Position numbers and translations under genes: made by a program. DNA of 64,000 nucleotides from Paenibacillus sp. FSL H8-0537. Lineage in GTDB: Bacteria; Bacillota; Bacilli; Paenibacillales; Paenibacillaceae. The stretch spans positions 5,927,001 to 5,991,000 of the forward strand of contig NZ_CP150290.1 in NCBI RefSeq assembly GCF_038051995.1, in the 5' to 3' direction. Positions 42,564 through 51,363 of this stretch are shown here, piece after piece. How positions within the stretch are numbered: position 1 is the stretch's first letter; every line of letters begins with the position of its first letter. The notes below the pieces were generated by a model, which was not told the origin of the DNA, ran no database searches, and worked only from the letters and a program-made list of their open reading frames with translations.

Positions 42564-42691
42564 CGGGTAATCCCTCCGACATTCTTTTGTAACATCATAT
42601 CATCGTTTCCAGTTAAAATCGAATGGATTATTGAAATCTCGCCTGTATTTCATCGCCTAAACGCCTTTGCTGCGCTATACGGAATTGCCTG

Positions 42692-44005
42692 TTATTTCCG
42701 CGCGGACGATACAATCAGTTCATACAGCTGCGACAAGGTGTCGCGGCGCTCCTCCTGCTCCATCCGATTAATGTATGCGGCGCGATTCTGGTAGACGTCT
42801 TCAATCGCCGACAGCAGCGTATCAGGCGTCACCTGCTCCTCATGCAGCACCTCGCAAAAGCCAGAAGACTTAAACGAATCTGCGTTAAGCAGCTGGTCGC
42901 CCCGGCTCTGTGCTTTCGTAAGCGGAATAAGCAGCATCGGCTTGCGCAAATGCAGAAACTCAAAAATCGCGTTAGAGCCGGCGCGGGAAAGGACGATGTC
43001 ACTCATCGCCAGCACATCGGGAAGCTGCTCATTAATGTATTCGAACTGCTTGTAATCCGCCGTTTCAAGGGCTGGCTCCACCTGTCCCTTGCCGCATAAA
43101 TGAACGATGCTGAATTGGCGGGTGAGCTCGCTAAGCGCACTGCGCACCGCCTTATTAATCGCCCGCGATCCGAGGCTGCCGCCCATAATGAGCAGAACGG
43201 GCTTCGCTCCGCCCGTCTCTACGCGCGCCGCACCCTTTGCTTCTACTGCTGCTATTGCTTTTGCTGTTTCTACCGCAGGCTCTTCTGCTCTCACACTTTT
43301 TCCCGAAATGTTCACGACCAGCTTGGCAGGATTAGCCGCATAGTCGGCGCTTTCCTTTGACGCCTTCCCCTGCGGCGCCTGGCTTAGCGTCTGTATGCTG
43401 CCTGCTGCACCTGAGGCTGTTGAGGCTTCTGCATCAGCTGCTCCGGATGCGGGCAGCAGACCGCAATAGGCTCTGCCTCGCGAGGCTACGCCCTGCCTCA
43501 GCTCATCACGGATGACTGCGCCAACGTAATGCGCCTTGCCTGAAGGCAAGTGCTGCGCTGTCTCGGGAAAAGTCGTACACACGCCCGTTGCAAAAGGGAT
43601 CGCAATTCGGTTTGCCAGTCCCGGCGTCAGATCCGATTCATGAATAAGCACCGGCACCCGATTAAGCCACGCTCCCAGCACAACCGGGACGGACACGAAG
43701 CCGCCCTTGGAAAAAATAACGTTCGGCTTCTCCCGCTGAATGAGCCGATAAGCTTGAAAAACCCCTTTGATGACCTTGAAGGGGTCCTTCACATTTTGCC
43801 AGTCCAAATAGCGGCGAAGCTTGCCTGTCGCAATACCATGATATGTAAGCTGCTCTAGTGGAGCAGTAAGTTGCTTTTCTATGCCGTTTTCCGATCCAAT
43901 ATAATGGATCTGCCAGCCAGCCTCCGCGAAACGGGGAATCAGCGCCAAGTTAACGGTCACATGGCCTGCCGTCCCTCCGCCTGTAAACATAATTTTCCTG
44001 CCCAT
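42692..44005 (-). CDS. murG: MurG-type UDP-GlcNAc:lipid I GlcNAc transferase with inserted linker
   Basis: Makes lipid II from lipid I at the cytoplasmic membrane face. [16 protein letters not shown] at the N-terminus, [41 protein letters not shown] and [23 protein letters not shown] are clear MurG motifs. At 437 residues it is about 75 longer than usual; the excess is one low-complexity Ala/Ser/Lys/Glu stretch between the two Rossmann domains (about residues 180-265). This resembles the homologues annotated outside the dcw cluster, so it may be a second MurG. GGAGG is 9 bp before the ATG. Confidence 0.88.
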   Translation of the reverse strand: MGRKIMFTGGGTAGHVTVNLALIPRFAEAGWQIHYIGSENGIEKQLTAPLEQLTYHGIATGKLRRYLDWQNVKDPFKVIKGVFQAYRLIQREKPNVIFSKGGFVSVPVVLGAWLNRVPVLIHESDLTPGLANRIAIPFATGVCTTFPETAQHLPSGKAHYVGAVIRDELRQGVASRGRAYCGLLPASGAADAEASTASGAAGSIQTLSQAPQGKASKESADYAANPAKLVVNISGKSVRAEEPAVETAKAIAAVEAKGAARVETGGAKPVLLIMGGSLGSRAINKAVRSALSELTRQFSIVHLCGKGQVEPALETADYKQFEYINEQLPDVLAMSDIVLSRAGSNAIFEFLHLRKPMLLIPLTKAQSRGDQLLNADSFKSSGFCEVLHEEQVTPDTLLSAIEDVYQNRAAYINRMEQEERRDTLSQLYELIVSSARK

Positions 44006-44171
44006 TGTCCATAACCTCCGGTTCCTTGCTGCCCATTCTCTTCCTTGCTCTATATATGTATGACGAAAAATCAGGAAATTGTCAACTCATCTATCGTATA
44101 CACCTATGCTCAGAGATCATATGGACGGAAGCATCGGAAATCGGAGCAGCCAGATGAGCGGAGCTCATGCT

Positions 44172-44579
44172 TCAATCCCGCTTCGCAGCTGGCTCTTTCA
44201 CAACTGCTGGAGCCGAAAAAGCATCCGCTCCCTCCCCCTGACCATCTTCCTCTACGTAACGCTTAAGCGCACCGAGCTTATTTTCCCAATAACGCTCATA
44301 AAAAGCGAGCCATCGCTTTAGCTGCTGCAAAGGCTCCGCATCGAGCCGATAACGGGTTTCCCGGCCAACCTTGCGCTCCTTGACCAGTCCCGCCTCTGCC
44401 AAAATTCGCAAATGCTTCGATACCGCCGTCCGGCTCATCTCATAATGGCTGCTAATGACAGTGACGGGCATCTCCTCATCCACAAGCAGCCGAAGCAGGC
44501 TGCGGCGGGTCGGATCGGCAATCGCTTGGAACACCTCTGCCTTCGGCTCCGCCGCCGCGTCGCTACTGCGATTCGACAT
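44172..44579 (-). CDS. ArsR-family transcriptional regulator
   Basis: About 135-residue winged-helix repressor. The DNA-binding domain spans about residues 14-90 (VFQAIADPTRRSLLRLLVDEEMPVTVISSHYEMSRTAVSKHLRILAEAGLV, then wing KVGRETRYRLD). It lacks the CxC metal site, so it belongs to the non-metal-sensing group often coupled to AHSA1 proteins. The ATG at 44579 overlaps the end of the AHSA1 gene by 17 bp. The acidic C-terminal tail may be poorly ordered. The GAAACC-N4-GGTTTC palindromes at 45331 are candidate operators. Confidence 0.88.
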   Translation of the reverse strand: MSNRSSDAAAEPKAEVFQAIADPTRRSLLRLLVDEEMPVTVISSHYEMSRTAVSKHLRILAEAGLVKERKVGRETRYRLDAEPLQQLKRWLAFYERYWENKLGALKRYVEEDGQGEGADAFSAPAVVKEPAAKRD

Positions 44580-44991
44580 AAGAAGCCAGCCTTTGCTGTA
44601 TGCCTGTCCAGCCCTTGTCCATATGGCCGCGCACGATTTCATGCGGCTGTCCGAACTCCGTCACCGTACCCTCATTCCATCCGCCGTGAATGAGCGTAAA
44701 CTCCGTCTCTTCTCCTACAGCCTTTAATTCGAAGGTGAGTGTCCAGTCCTTGCCCCATTTGAAGGAGAGGCGGTTAGGCGGATCAATGACCGTCACCTTG
44801 CAGGAAGACTTTCCGAACGCGCCAGCTTCCAGCTGAAACTCATAGCCTTCCTCCGGCTGAAAATCATTGGGCATAAACCATGCGGCAATGCCCTCAGACG
44901 TCGCTACTGCCTTCCACACTTTGTCTATTGGCGCTTTAAGCACCAGCGTCTGCCGGATATCCGGCAGCGTATTTGCCGCTTCGCTGCTCAT
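44563..44991 (-). CDS. SRPBCC/AHSA1-family protein
   Basis: 142-residue START-like fold protein. The N-terminal DIRQTLVLKAPIDKVWKAVATSEGIAAWFMPNDFQPEEG and the central NRLSFKWGKDWTLTFELKAVGEETEFTLIHGGW match the Aha1-C-terminal/activator-type family. Members bind hydrophobic ligands; the role of this one is unknown. The gene is the first of a coupled pair with the ArsR-type repressor, a common arrangement in Bacilli. GGAG is 10 bp before the ATG. Confidence 0.88.
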   Translation of the reverse strand: MSSEAANTLPDIRQTLVLKAPIDKVWKAVATSEGIAAWFMPNDFQPEEGYEFQLEAGAFGKSSCKVTVIDPPNRLSFKWGKDWTLTFELKAVGEETEFTLIHGGWNEGTVTEFGQPHEIVRGHMDKGWTGIQQRLASYVESQ

Positions 44992-45044
44992 TGCTGATCG
45001 TCTCCTCTTATAATCGCTTTATCATCTTAGTATCATCTAAAGTT

Positions 45045-45240
45045 CTTGCGGACACCAGATCCGTTATATACGCAAAATCATTGCAATTCCTATTCTCTCG
45101 GACACCAGCGCTCTTATTTGTGCTTTTAAACCTCATTTTACGGCTCTATCGGACAAATAACGCCTCTCCTGTCCGCTGCCTTAGGGTAAGTTCACTTTCT
45201 ATAACAAATAGCGGATTCTGTGTCCGTGAGGACGGACAGG
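45045..45240 (-). repeat. family B dispersed repeat, diverged copy
   Basis: On the minus strand AGAATCCGCTATTTG, GCGGACAGGAGAGGCGTTATT and CCGTAAAATGAGG align with the copies at 21005 and 22001 in the same order. It lies between the AHSA1 gene and the GAAACC palindromes. Confidence 0.6.
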
Positions 45241-45330
45241 CATTTGATTGCCTGTTGTCCTTTCATTCGCTGCCTCATCTACGCCGTTAGTTATACAGCT
45301 AGTTATACAGCTAATTATGCGTATACATAC

Positions 45331-45376
45331 GAAACCATTAGGTTTCCCTTCGGATTATACGAAACCTTTTGGTTTC
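45331..45376. promoter_or_regulatory. pair of GAAACC-N4-GGTTTC palindromes
   Basis: GAAACCATTAGGTTTC (45331-45346) and GAAACCTTTTGGTTTC (45361-45376), each preceded by TAC, with centres 30 bp apart (about three helical turns). Strong operator candidates for a dimeric repressor, either for the ArsR-AHSA1 pair or for the membrane protein gene at 45542. The rest of the 45000-45541 interval holds the family B copy and short TTATACAGCTA repeats. Confidence 0.6.
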
Positions 45377-45541
45377 ATGTCAATAAGTACTGCTATACAT
45401 AGCATGACCAATATCTTCCTGTATAATTTTGATTAGCGGCGCGTAAACATGGTTACATAGATAACATGAGACACTACAACAGCTGACACAAGCCACACAT
45501 TGGTGAACAGCACAAACACAAAGAGAAAGGCAGTGATCAAT

Positions 45542-45793
45542 ATGGGTTTTTTATGGACATTAATCATAGGAGGCATTATCGGTTGGCTCGCAGGAATGAT
45601 CGTTGGACGTGACGTTCCCGGAGGCATCATTGGAAATATTATTGCAGGTTTTGTCGGCGCATGGCTCGGAGGCTTGATCTTCGGCGAGCTTGGTCCAGTC
45701 ATCGGCGGCTTCTATTTCATTCCAGCGTTAATTGGCGCAGTTGTACTGGTGTTCATTCTCAGCCTGATCTTGGCTGGACGAAGAAGACGATGA
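45542..45793 (+). CDS. GlsB/YeaQ/YmgE-family stress membrane protein
   Basis: 83-residue integral membrane protein with three helices and the usual glycine-rich pattern (IIGGIIGWLAGMIVGRDVPGGIIGNIIAGFVGAWLGGLIFG) and a basic C-terminus (GRRRR). The family is annotated as transglycosylase-associated or general-stress protein; biochemical function is not settled. AGAAAGG lies 11 bp before the ATG. Stands alone with a good terminator. Confidence 0.9.
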   Translation: MGFLWTLIIGGIIGWLAGMIVGRDVPGGIIGNIIAGFVGAWLGGLIFGELGPVIGGFYFIPALIGAVVLVFILSLILAGRRRR

Positions 45794-45841
45794 TAATCGT
45801 TTAAGACCAATATTTTTTGAACAAATAAATGTAGAATAACT

Positions 45842-45880
45842 AAACAACCTGACGCCAGAAGGTATAATGTCAGGTTGTTT
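45842..45880 (+). terminator. terminator of the GlsB/YeaQ gene
   Basis: AAACAACCTGAC pairs with GTCAGGTTGTTT, followed by GGTTTTTC. Confidence 0.85.
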
Positions 45881-46204
45881 GGTTTTTCAGGGTATTTTTT
45901 TCGCAAGCATTTAACGACCATTAGCGACAAAACGCCATGTCGAAAACCGAATAACGTGTCATAATTTGTAATAATATATACTTTATTTTTCACTATGCTC
46001 AAAAAATATATTTATTCAAGAAATTGTTCAAATTACAAGACTTGTGTTGCTGCTCCGAGGTTGTTAATCTAGACATAGGCCTAAATGATCAGCCGTTGAA
46101 AAATCTAGCCTTTTACGCCATTCGGCGGGGGCTGGAATCGGTTGTAATTGGTTTTTAATATCTGTAAAATGTTTGTAGTTACCGAAGGTTAATAGGAGGT
46201 CCTC
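45881..46204. other. AT-rich intergenic region before the XRE gene
   Basis: No gene seen. It includes a CGACA-N8-TGTCG inverted repeat at 45925-45942 and AT-rich promoter-like sequence; the end holds TAGGAGG for the XRE gene. Confidence 0.4.
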
Positions 46205-46573
46205 ATGTTTGCTAAACGCCTTAAACAACTCAGAAAAAAAAGAAAATACTCCATGCAGCAACTAGCGGATACCGTAGGCGTGGCTAAAAGTACCTATGCA
46301 GGCTATGAATCCGGCTATCGGCAGCCTACTTTGGAGACCATTCAAAGCATTGCGAAGAAATTAATTACGACATCCGATTATTTGCTAGGATTAACGGACT
46401 ATCCTGACCAACAGGAGCCGAGCAACAATGCCAAGGAGTTTTTCAACCATGAGCAGCTTCATTGGGACGGCGTTCCGCTGGAGCAGGAGGATTTAGAGCT
46501 TGTCCGGATGCTGCTTGAACGCGTTGTGCGCGACCGCACTTCATCCGGCGACCCTTCGCAAAATCCATCCTAG
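46205..46573 (+). CDS. XRE-family transcriptional regulator
   Basis: 122-residue protein with an N-terminal lambda-repressor-like HTH (residues about 4-60: LKQLRKKRKYSMQQLADTVGVAKSTYAGYESGYRQPTLETIQSIAKKL) and a short acidic C-terminal extension (DLELVRMLLERVV). TAGGAGG is 6 bp before the ATG. No neighbouring partner gene on the same strand; target unknown. The size is typical of chromosomal XRE regulators of Bacilli rather than of phage. Confidence 0.9.
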   Translation: MFAKRLKQLRKKRKYSMQQLADTVGVAKSTYAGYESGYRQPTLETIQSIAKKLITTSDYLLGLTDYPDQQEPSNNAKEFFNHEQLHWDGVPLEQEDLELVRMLLERVVRDRTSSGDPSQNPS

Positions 46574-46583
46574 TCGGTGCCCC

Positions 46584-47672
46584 TTATCCGCTTGCTTGAA
46601 CAGCGTTCAGTTTGTTGATGGCGCTGCTGCGAATTTCCGCTTTAATGGATTGATATTCCTGCGTCCACGTTGATTTTTTAGCAAAGGCTATACCAGCTTC
46701 CTTATATTCTGTTTCAGCCTTGTTAATTAATGCTTGGTATTGTTTATCGCAAGAAGCCTCTGCAGCAGCAATTTTCCCCAGCAGCTCCCCTTGCAACGCC
46801 TTTTCATCCAGTTCCGTGCTTTTGTTTATTGCCGCAACGACCTGTGTCATTAATTGATTGGCATTGCTGACGCATTTTCCTTTTAATGCGGTTAGCTGTG
46901 ACTCATATTTGCTGCCCAGTGCTTTAGTCTTGCTTTGATCATCCTTCGCCGTGCTGGCAGTCTTGTCGCCTGTACCCGTATTCGCTTTCTCGCCTGACTG
47001 CTTGCCTGACTCATCCGTTTCAGCTGCAACGTCCGTCTTGCCTGCCGAGCCTGCCTGAGAGGAAGCCGTCTCTTGAGCATTCGCCTCCGCAGCTTGCTTG
47101 CCCTCGACCTCCTCGTCTTTCTTGGCCTGCTTTGCTTTTTCCAAAATCGCCTTGCGCTTCGCATCGTCCTTCTCGCCAACCGCTTCAATCGGATAGTTCA
47201 CATCCACAATCGCCAAATACTTTCCATATTGCTTCGTAATAGAGCGCAGGGCGTCGATTTCCTCCGTCGTCAGCTTTGCCAGCAGCAAATCGCGTATGGC
47301 CTGCTTTTCCTCCGTCGTCAGCTCCTCGTCCGATTGCCCCAGCAAAATATACATTTCACGGAATGACAACCCGGAGTTTAGCAAAATAGCGGCTGCGTCC
47401 AGCGCGTCATCGCTTTTGATTGTTTTGCCTGCAATTTGCTCCGCTTTGCCCACCGCACTATCCAGTGAGGACGGCAGCTCCACCTGATTGCCCGCCCCTC
47501 CAGAGGCTGGCGCCACTCCATCCTGCTCAGCTACTAAAGCGGCACGACGCTGCTGGATATCCTCCAAGCTGATTGAGCTGATTTTCCAATAGAAAAAACC
47601 AACGGTGCCGATAAGCAAAATGGCAAGCGTTGCTGTGGTTATTAAAATCGTTTTCCAAATGCGCTTTTTCAT
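46584..47672 (-). CDS. membrane-anchored Ala/Lys/Glu-rich protein
   Basis: About 362 residues. A basic N-terminus and one transmembrane helix (TILITTATLAILLIGTVGFFYWKIS) are followed by a long extracytoplasmic region of low complexity with lysine-, glutamate- and alanine-rich helical, coiled-coil-like stretches (KRKAILEKAKQAKKDEEVEGK) and a Gly/Ser/Thr linker (about 205-265). No enzyme motif. The start at ATG 47672 follows AAGGATGG. It is separated from the SLH gene by a terminator, but the pair probably works at the cell surface, for instance as a membrane anchor or scaffold. Family not recognised. Confidence 0.75.
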   Translation of the reverse strand: MKKRIWKTILITTATLAILLIGTVGFFYWKISSISLEDIQQRRAALVAEQDGVAPASGGAGNQVELPSSLDSAVGKAEQIAGKTIKSDDALDAAAILLNSGLSFREMYILLGQSDEELTTEEKQAIRDLLLAKLTTEEIDALRSITKQYGKYLAIVDVNYPIEAVGEKDDAKRKAILEKAKQAKKDEEVEGKQAAEANAQETASSQAGSAGKTDVAAETDESGKQSGEKANTGTGDKTASTAKDDQSKTKALGSKYESQLTALKGKCVSNANQLMTQVVAAINKSTELDEKALQGELLGKIAAAEASCDKQYQALINKAETEYKEAGIAFAKKSTWTQEYQSIKAEIRSSAINKLNAVQASG

Positions 47673-47701
47673 CCTGTATCCATCCTTTCTTACGCGAAAA
47701 G

Positions 47702-47734
47702 AGCCGGACAAAGGTGTTGTCACCTTTATCCGGC
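47702..47734 (-). terminator. terminator of the SLH-domain gene
   Basis: CCGGACAAAGGTG/CACCTTTATCCGG hairpin around TTGT; on the minus strand it is followed by CTCTTTTC. Confidence 0.75.
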
Positions 47735-47780
47735 ATTTGGGCCATCCTGCAGCAGGTAAAAACTTAAACAATAGCTTGCG

Positions 47781-49958
47781 CTATAGATTGATCAAACGAT
47801 ACAGCATGACCGCTGCTTCGGCGCGAGTCGTATTGGCATTGACCGGAAAGCTGCCCTGCTCCAGTGGCAGCAGGCTGTTTGCTGCCGCGAAGGCAACGCC
47901 CGCCTTCAACGATGGATGCAGGTTGTCCGCATCTTTTAAATCGGCAAGCGCTGCTTTTACATCGGCTGGCTCTTCCAGCCCCTTCGACAGCTTCGCTGCC
48001 CTTGCAATCATCGTCGCCATTTCAGCATGCGTAATGGTCGCCTCCGGCTCGAAGCGATTGCCGCTTCGGCCTTGGACAAGACCTTTCTCCACGGCTGTGC
48101 CCACATACGGGGCATACCACTGAGTTAAAGGCACGTCTTTAAATGTGCTGGCTGATGCATCATTTTTAAAATCGAGCGAACGAATGAGCATTTTGGCAAA
48201 CTCCGCCCGTGTCACCATTTTGCCCGGATCAAAACGCGAATCCTCCACACCGTCAATAATGCCTTTGGCTGTTATCGCTTCAATCTCCTTGCCTGCCCAT
48301 TCATATACGCTGCCCAGATCTTGGAAGGATGGGCCCGCTTGATCTTCAATCACCGCTGCTTGCTGCGTTGGGATAACAATCGACAGCTCCGTCTCAAGCG
48401 AATCCTCCAGCACGGCTTCTGTTACGGCTTCGGTTACAACTTCTGCGGCCGCTTCAGCAACGGCCTCTGTTACAGTCCCCGTCGCAGCTTCGGCAACAGC
48501 CTCGCCAGCATCTGAAGGAGCAAGTGCCGCTGTTTCATCGCTCTCGCTTCCCTCTTGCGCTCCCGCTGACGCTGCCCTGCCACTCAAATATTCGCTAAAA
48601 TTGAAATAAGGCGTATTCACAATGTATCGGTCAATGCCGCTGCCCGTTTCCAGCTTGGAGAAGCTTTCACTGAGCACCTTCCATACCGCTTCGCGGCGAG
48701 TCAAATAGTTTTGCATCACCTCAACCGGCGGCTTGAAAATGATAAAGCCCTGGTCCACCGTAATATATGGTGTAACGTCGAATGTATTTTCCTGCTTCCA
48801 GGTCGTCTGCAGCAGTTCTACCGCCTCACCTAGCAGCACTTGCTGCTGCTCGGACGTCGACTGCGACCACTGCGCAATGATCGTATTCATTTCCTTGTGG
48901 TAATCGGCTAGAAGATCGTCCACCGGCACTTCGGGCTCTTCCTTGCCGAGCGTCACTTCCTTCTCGAAAAGCACTTTGCCGAGCAGGCTTGCCCGCAGCG
49001 TCGCTTTCGCAGAAACGACCGAGCCCAGTATCGTCACCACGCCCGACTGCGCAACTTTTACATCTTTGCTGCCTGCCGTTTTGGACCAGGCCAGCAGTTC
49101 CTTTGGAACCTCACGACCAAAAATCGAGAGCTTGTACGTATGCTTTCGGCCCTCGTGGTCGATTTCCACCGTCTCCTTCGCACCTGACCGCATATAAGCA
49201 ATCATCATGGAGCGGATGGCCGGAACTTCCTTCTTAAGCTGCTTGCGGAAGTTGGTGACTGTATCTACCATGTCTTTTTTCGTAATGTCCAGCTTGGCCA
49301 ATACAGCACTCACTTTGTAGGTCGAGGTATCGGAAAGAACCGTTTCCAGCGCATCGCCCAGCAGCTTCGTCTGCTCGCTCTCGCTCGCCATTAGCATCAG
49401 CAGCTCGGTATTGCTTTTCTCCGAAACGAGCGAAGTCGTTTTTTGCTCCAGCGCATTCATAAACTGCATGGCGTCATCAACTGTGAGATGATTTTGCCTC
49501 GCGAGTGCTGCTACTGCCTGCAAAGCGCCGCTATAGGAGGGATTTTTGCGAATCGCCTCCAAATTATCAAAAGAAGGATCATACTGCAGGCTTCCCGCCG
49601 CCACCATAAAGTCGAAAAGCGGCTGCTGAACGGAGGGGTCTATTTTGCCGGACAGCTTATTCCATATCGGTGCAATCAAATCGCCATTGGCTTCAAAGCT
49701 GAGCGTTGCAATTTCGTCACGCAGGTCTCTGACCTCCTGTACGTCAGCCGGATCGCCCATTTGCAAATACTGATGCAGCTCCAGCAGGCGCTTGACAAAA
49801 TCACTGCTGTAAAAGGAATCAGCGGCACCCGCATGCGCCGTCTGGACAAAGCCGAGCTTCTCCAGCACGCCCCGCTCGCTGAGCGGCAATCCGGACAGCG
49901 CCGTCCCCGCAACAGCTGCCGCCAGGGCAGCGGATACGATTTTTTTCGTAAACCTCAT
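47781..49958 (-). CDS. S-layer-homology domain protein
   Basis: 725-residue secreted wall protein. Signal peptide (KKIVSAALAAAVAGTALSG, cleavage near HAGA), a large helical region of unknown fold (about 45-460), a Thr/Ala/Glu/Val-rich repetitive linker (about 480-530: TEAVAEAAAEVVTEAVTEAV) and three C-terminal SLH repeats (about 555-725: AGKEIEAITAKGIIDGVEDSRFDPGKMVTRAEFA, WYAPYVGTAVEKGLVQG, AGVAFAAANSLLPLEQ) that bind pyruvylated secondary wall polymer. Encoded directly after the polysaccharide genes, so it may help hold the polymer or modify the wall; this is inferred from position. Confidence 0.9.
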   Translation of the reverse strand: MRFTKKIVSAALAAAVAGTALSGLPLSERGVLEKLGFVQTAHAGAADSFYSSDFVKRLLELHQYLQMGDPADVQEVRDLRDEIATLSFEANGDLIAPIWNKLSGKIDPSVQQPLFDFMVAAGSLQYDPSFDNLEAIRKNPSYSGALQAVAALARQNHLTVDDAMQFMNALEQKTTSLVSEKSNTELLMLMASESEQTKLLGDALETVLSDTSTYKVSAVLAKLDITKKDMVDTVTNFRKQLKKEVPAIRSMMIAYMRSGAKETVEIDHEGRKHTYKLSIFGREVPKELLAWSKTAGSKDVKVAQSGVVTILGSVVSAKATLRASLLGKVLFEKEVTLGKEEPEVPVDDLLADYHKEMNTIIAQWSQSTSEQQQVLLGEAVELLQTTWKQENTFDVTPYITVDQGFIIFKPPVEVMQNYLTRREAVWKVLSESFSKLETGSGIDRYIVNTPYFNFSEYLSGRAASAGAQEGSESDETAALAPSDAGEAVAEAATGTVTEAVAEAAAEVVTEAVTEAVLEDSLETELSIVIPTQQAAVIEDQAGPSFQDLGSVYEWAGKEIEAITAKGIIDGVEDSRFDPGKMVTRAEFAKMLIRSLDFKNDASASTFKDVPLTQWYAPYVGTAVEKGLVQGRSGNRFEPEATITHAEMATMIARAAKLSKGLEEPADVKAALADLKDADNLHPSLKAGVAFAAANSLLPLEQGSFPVNANTTRAEAAVMLYRLINL

Positions 49959-49993
49959 TACGTCCTCACCTCTTCTTTCGGAAATGGAAAAAC

Positions 49994-51325
49994 CTAAATC
50001 AATTCATGTATCGCAATGTCTTCGATGTTCATCATAGGTCTGCCCACCGGATAGTAGGCAAACAGCGTTCCTTCCAGCTGCTCTTTGCTGATCGCATTGC
50101 GGCCGTCAATGAGAATGGGGCTCGCCATGACGCGCTCCACTTCCTTGAGATCGAGCTTCGTATAGTCGTCCCACTCCGTGAGCAGGCAAACAGCGTCGCA
50201 TTGCTTCGCTGCATCAAGCGCGGAATCGCACCATTCAATAGATGGGTGATTCAGCAGGGAACGGAAATTTTCTACCGCAATGGGGTCAGTTACACGTGGA
50301 ATTGCGCCAAGCGCAAGCAGCGATTCAATAATTTCAATCGCGGGCGCTTCTCTTACATCATCGGTTTCCGGCTTAAATGCAAGGCCCCAAATGGCAATGC
50401 GTCTGCCATGCATGCTGCCTAGCGCCCGTTTGAGCTTGTCGATGACGCCGTAGCGCTGATGCTGATTGACCTCTACGACCGACTTGAGCAGCTTGAAGTC
50501 ATATTCGACGTTGCCCGCTATTTGAATGAGAGCCTTCGTATCCTTCGGGAAGCAGGAGCCTCCATAGCCGATGCCGGCGCGCAGGAAGGAGGAGCCAATC
50601 CGGCGGTCCAGCCCCATGCCGTGGGCAACCTCCGTTACATCTGCGCCTACCTTTTCGCAAATGTTGGCAATTTCATTGATGAACGATATTTTCGTAGCTA
50701 GAAACGCATTGGAGGCGTATTTGATCATCTCGGCGCTGCGAATATCCGTCATAATCAGCTGGTCGGTAAATGGCTTGTGCAGGCTTGTCAGCACCTCTGC
50801 TGCACGCGTGCTCTCCGAGCCGATAACGATGCGGTCTGGATTCAAAGTATCCTTGACGGCTGAGCCCTCGCGCAGAAACTCAGGGACGGAGGCGATATCG
50901 AACGGGTAATCGCTAATCGCTGCCACAATGCCGCGAACGCGTTCGTTCGTGCCGACCGGCACTGTGCTTTTCACAACAACAACCTTATAGCCGTTGAGCG
51001 CATAGCCGATTTCACGTGCTACCAGCTCGACGAACCGCATATCTGCCTCGCCATTCGGCAGTGGCGGCGTGCCTACCGCAATAATGACAACATCCGCCAG
51101 TGCCATCGCTTCGGTCAGATCATCGGTGAAGGAGAGGCGACCGGCCGCCGTATTGCTATCGGCCAATTCTTTGAGTCCTGGCTCATAAATGGGAATTTCA
51201 CCGCTGCGAAGGCGCTCGATTTTGCTTACATCCTTATCGACACAGATGACATGATTGCCTTTCTCCGCATAACATACGCCCGATACCAATCCTACATATC
51301 CCGTTCCTATCACTGTTACGTTCAT
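49994..51325 (-). CDS. ugd: UDP-glucose 6-dehydrogenase
   Basis: 444-residue NAD-dependent enzyme oxidising UDP-glucose to UDP-glucuronate for surface polysaccharide. NAD-binding VIGTGYVGLVSGVCYAE at the N-terminus, PEFLREGSAVKD, conserved YASNAFLATKISFINEIANICE, and the catalytic Cys in GYGGSCFPKDTKAL near 258. C-terminal UDP-binding domain complete. Start ATG at 51325 after GGAGCTGGAG. Downstream of the ManC and phosphohexomutase-like genes. Confidence 0.94.
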   Translation of the reverse strand: MNVTVIGTGYVGLVSGVCYAEKGNHVICVDKDVSKIERLRSGEIPIYEPGLKELADSNTAAGRLSFTDDLTEAMALADVVIIAVGTPPLPNGEADMRFVELVAREIGYALNGYKVVVVKSTVPVGTNERVRGIVAAISDYPFDIASVPEFLREGSAVKDTLNPDRIVIGSESTRAAEVLTSLHKPFTDQLIMTDIRSAEMIKYASNAFLATKISFINEIANICEKVGADVTEVAHGMGLDRRIGSSFLRAGIGYGGSCFPKDTKALIQIAGNVEYDFKLLKSVVEVNQHQRYGVIDKLKRALGSMHGRRIAIWGLAFKPETDDVREAPAIEIIESLLALGAIPRVTDPIAVENFRSLLNHPSIEWCDSALDAAKQCDAVCLLTEWDDYTKLDLKEVERVMASPILIDGRNAISKEQLEGTLFAYYPVGRPMMNIEDIAIHELI

Positions 51326-51363
51326 CAAGCTCCAGCTCCTATCATTTATTTTGAAATATTCTA

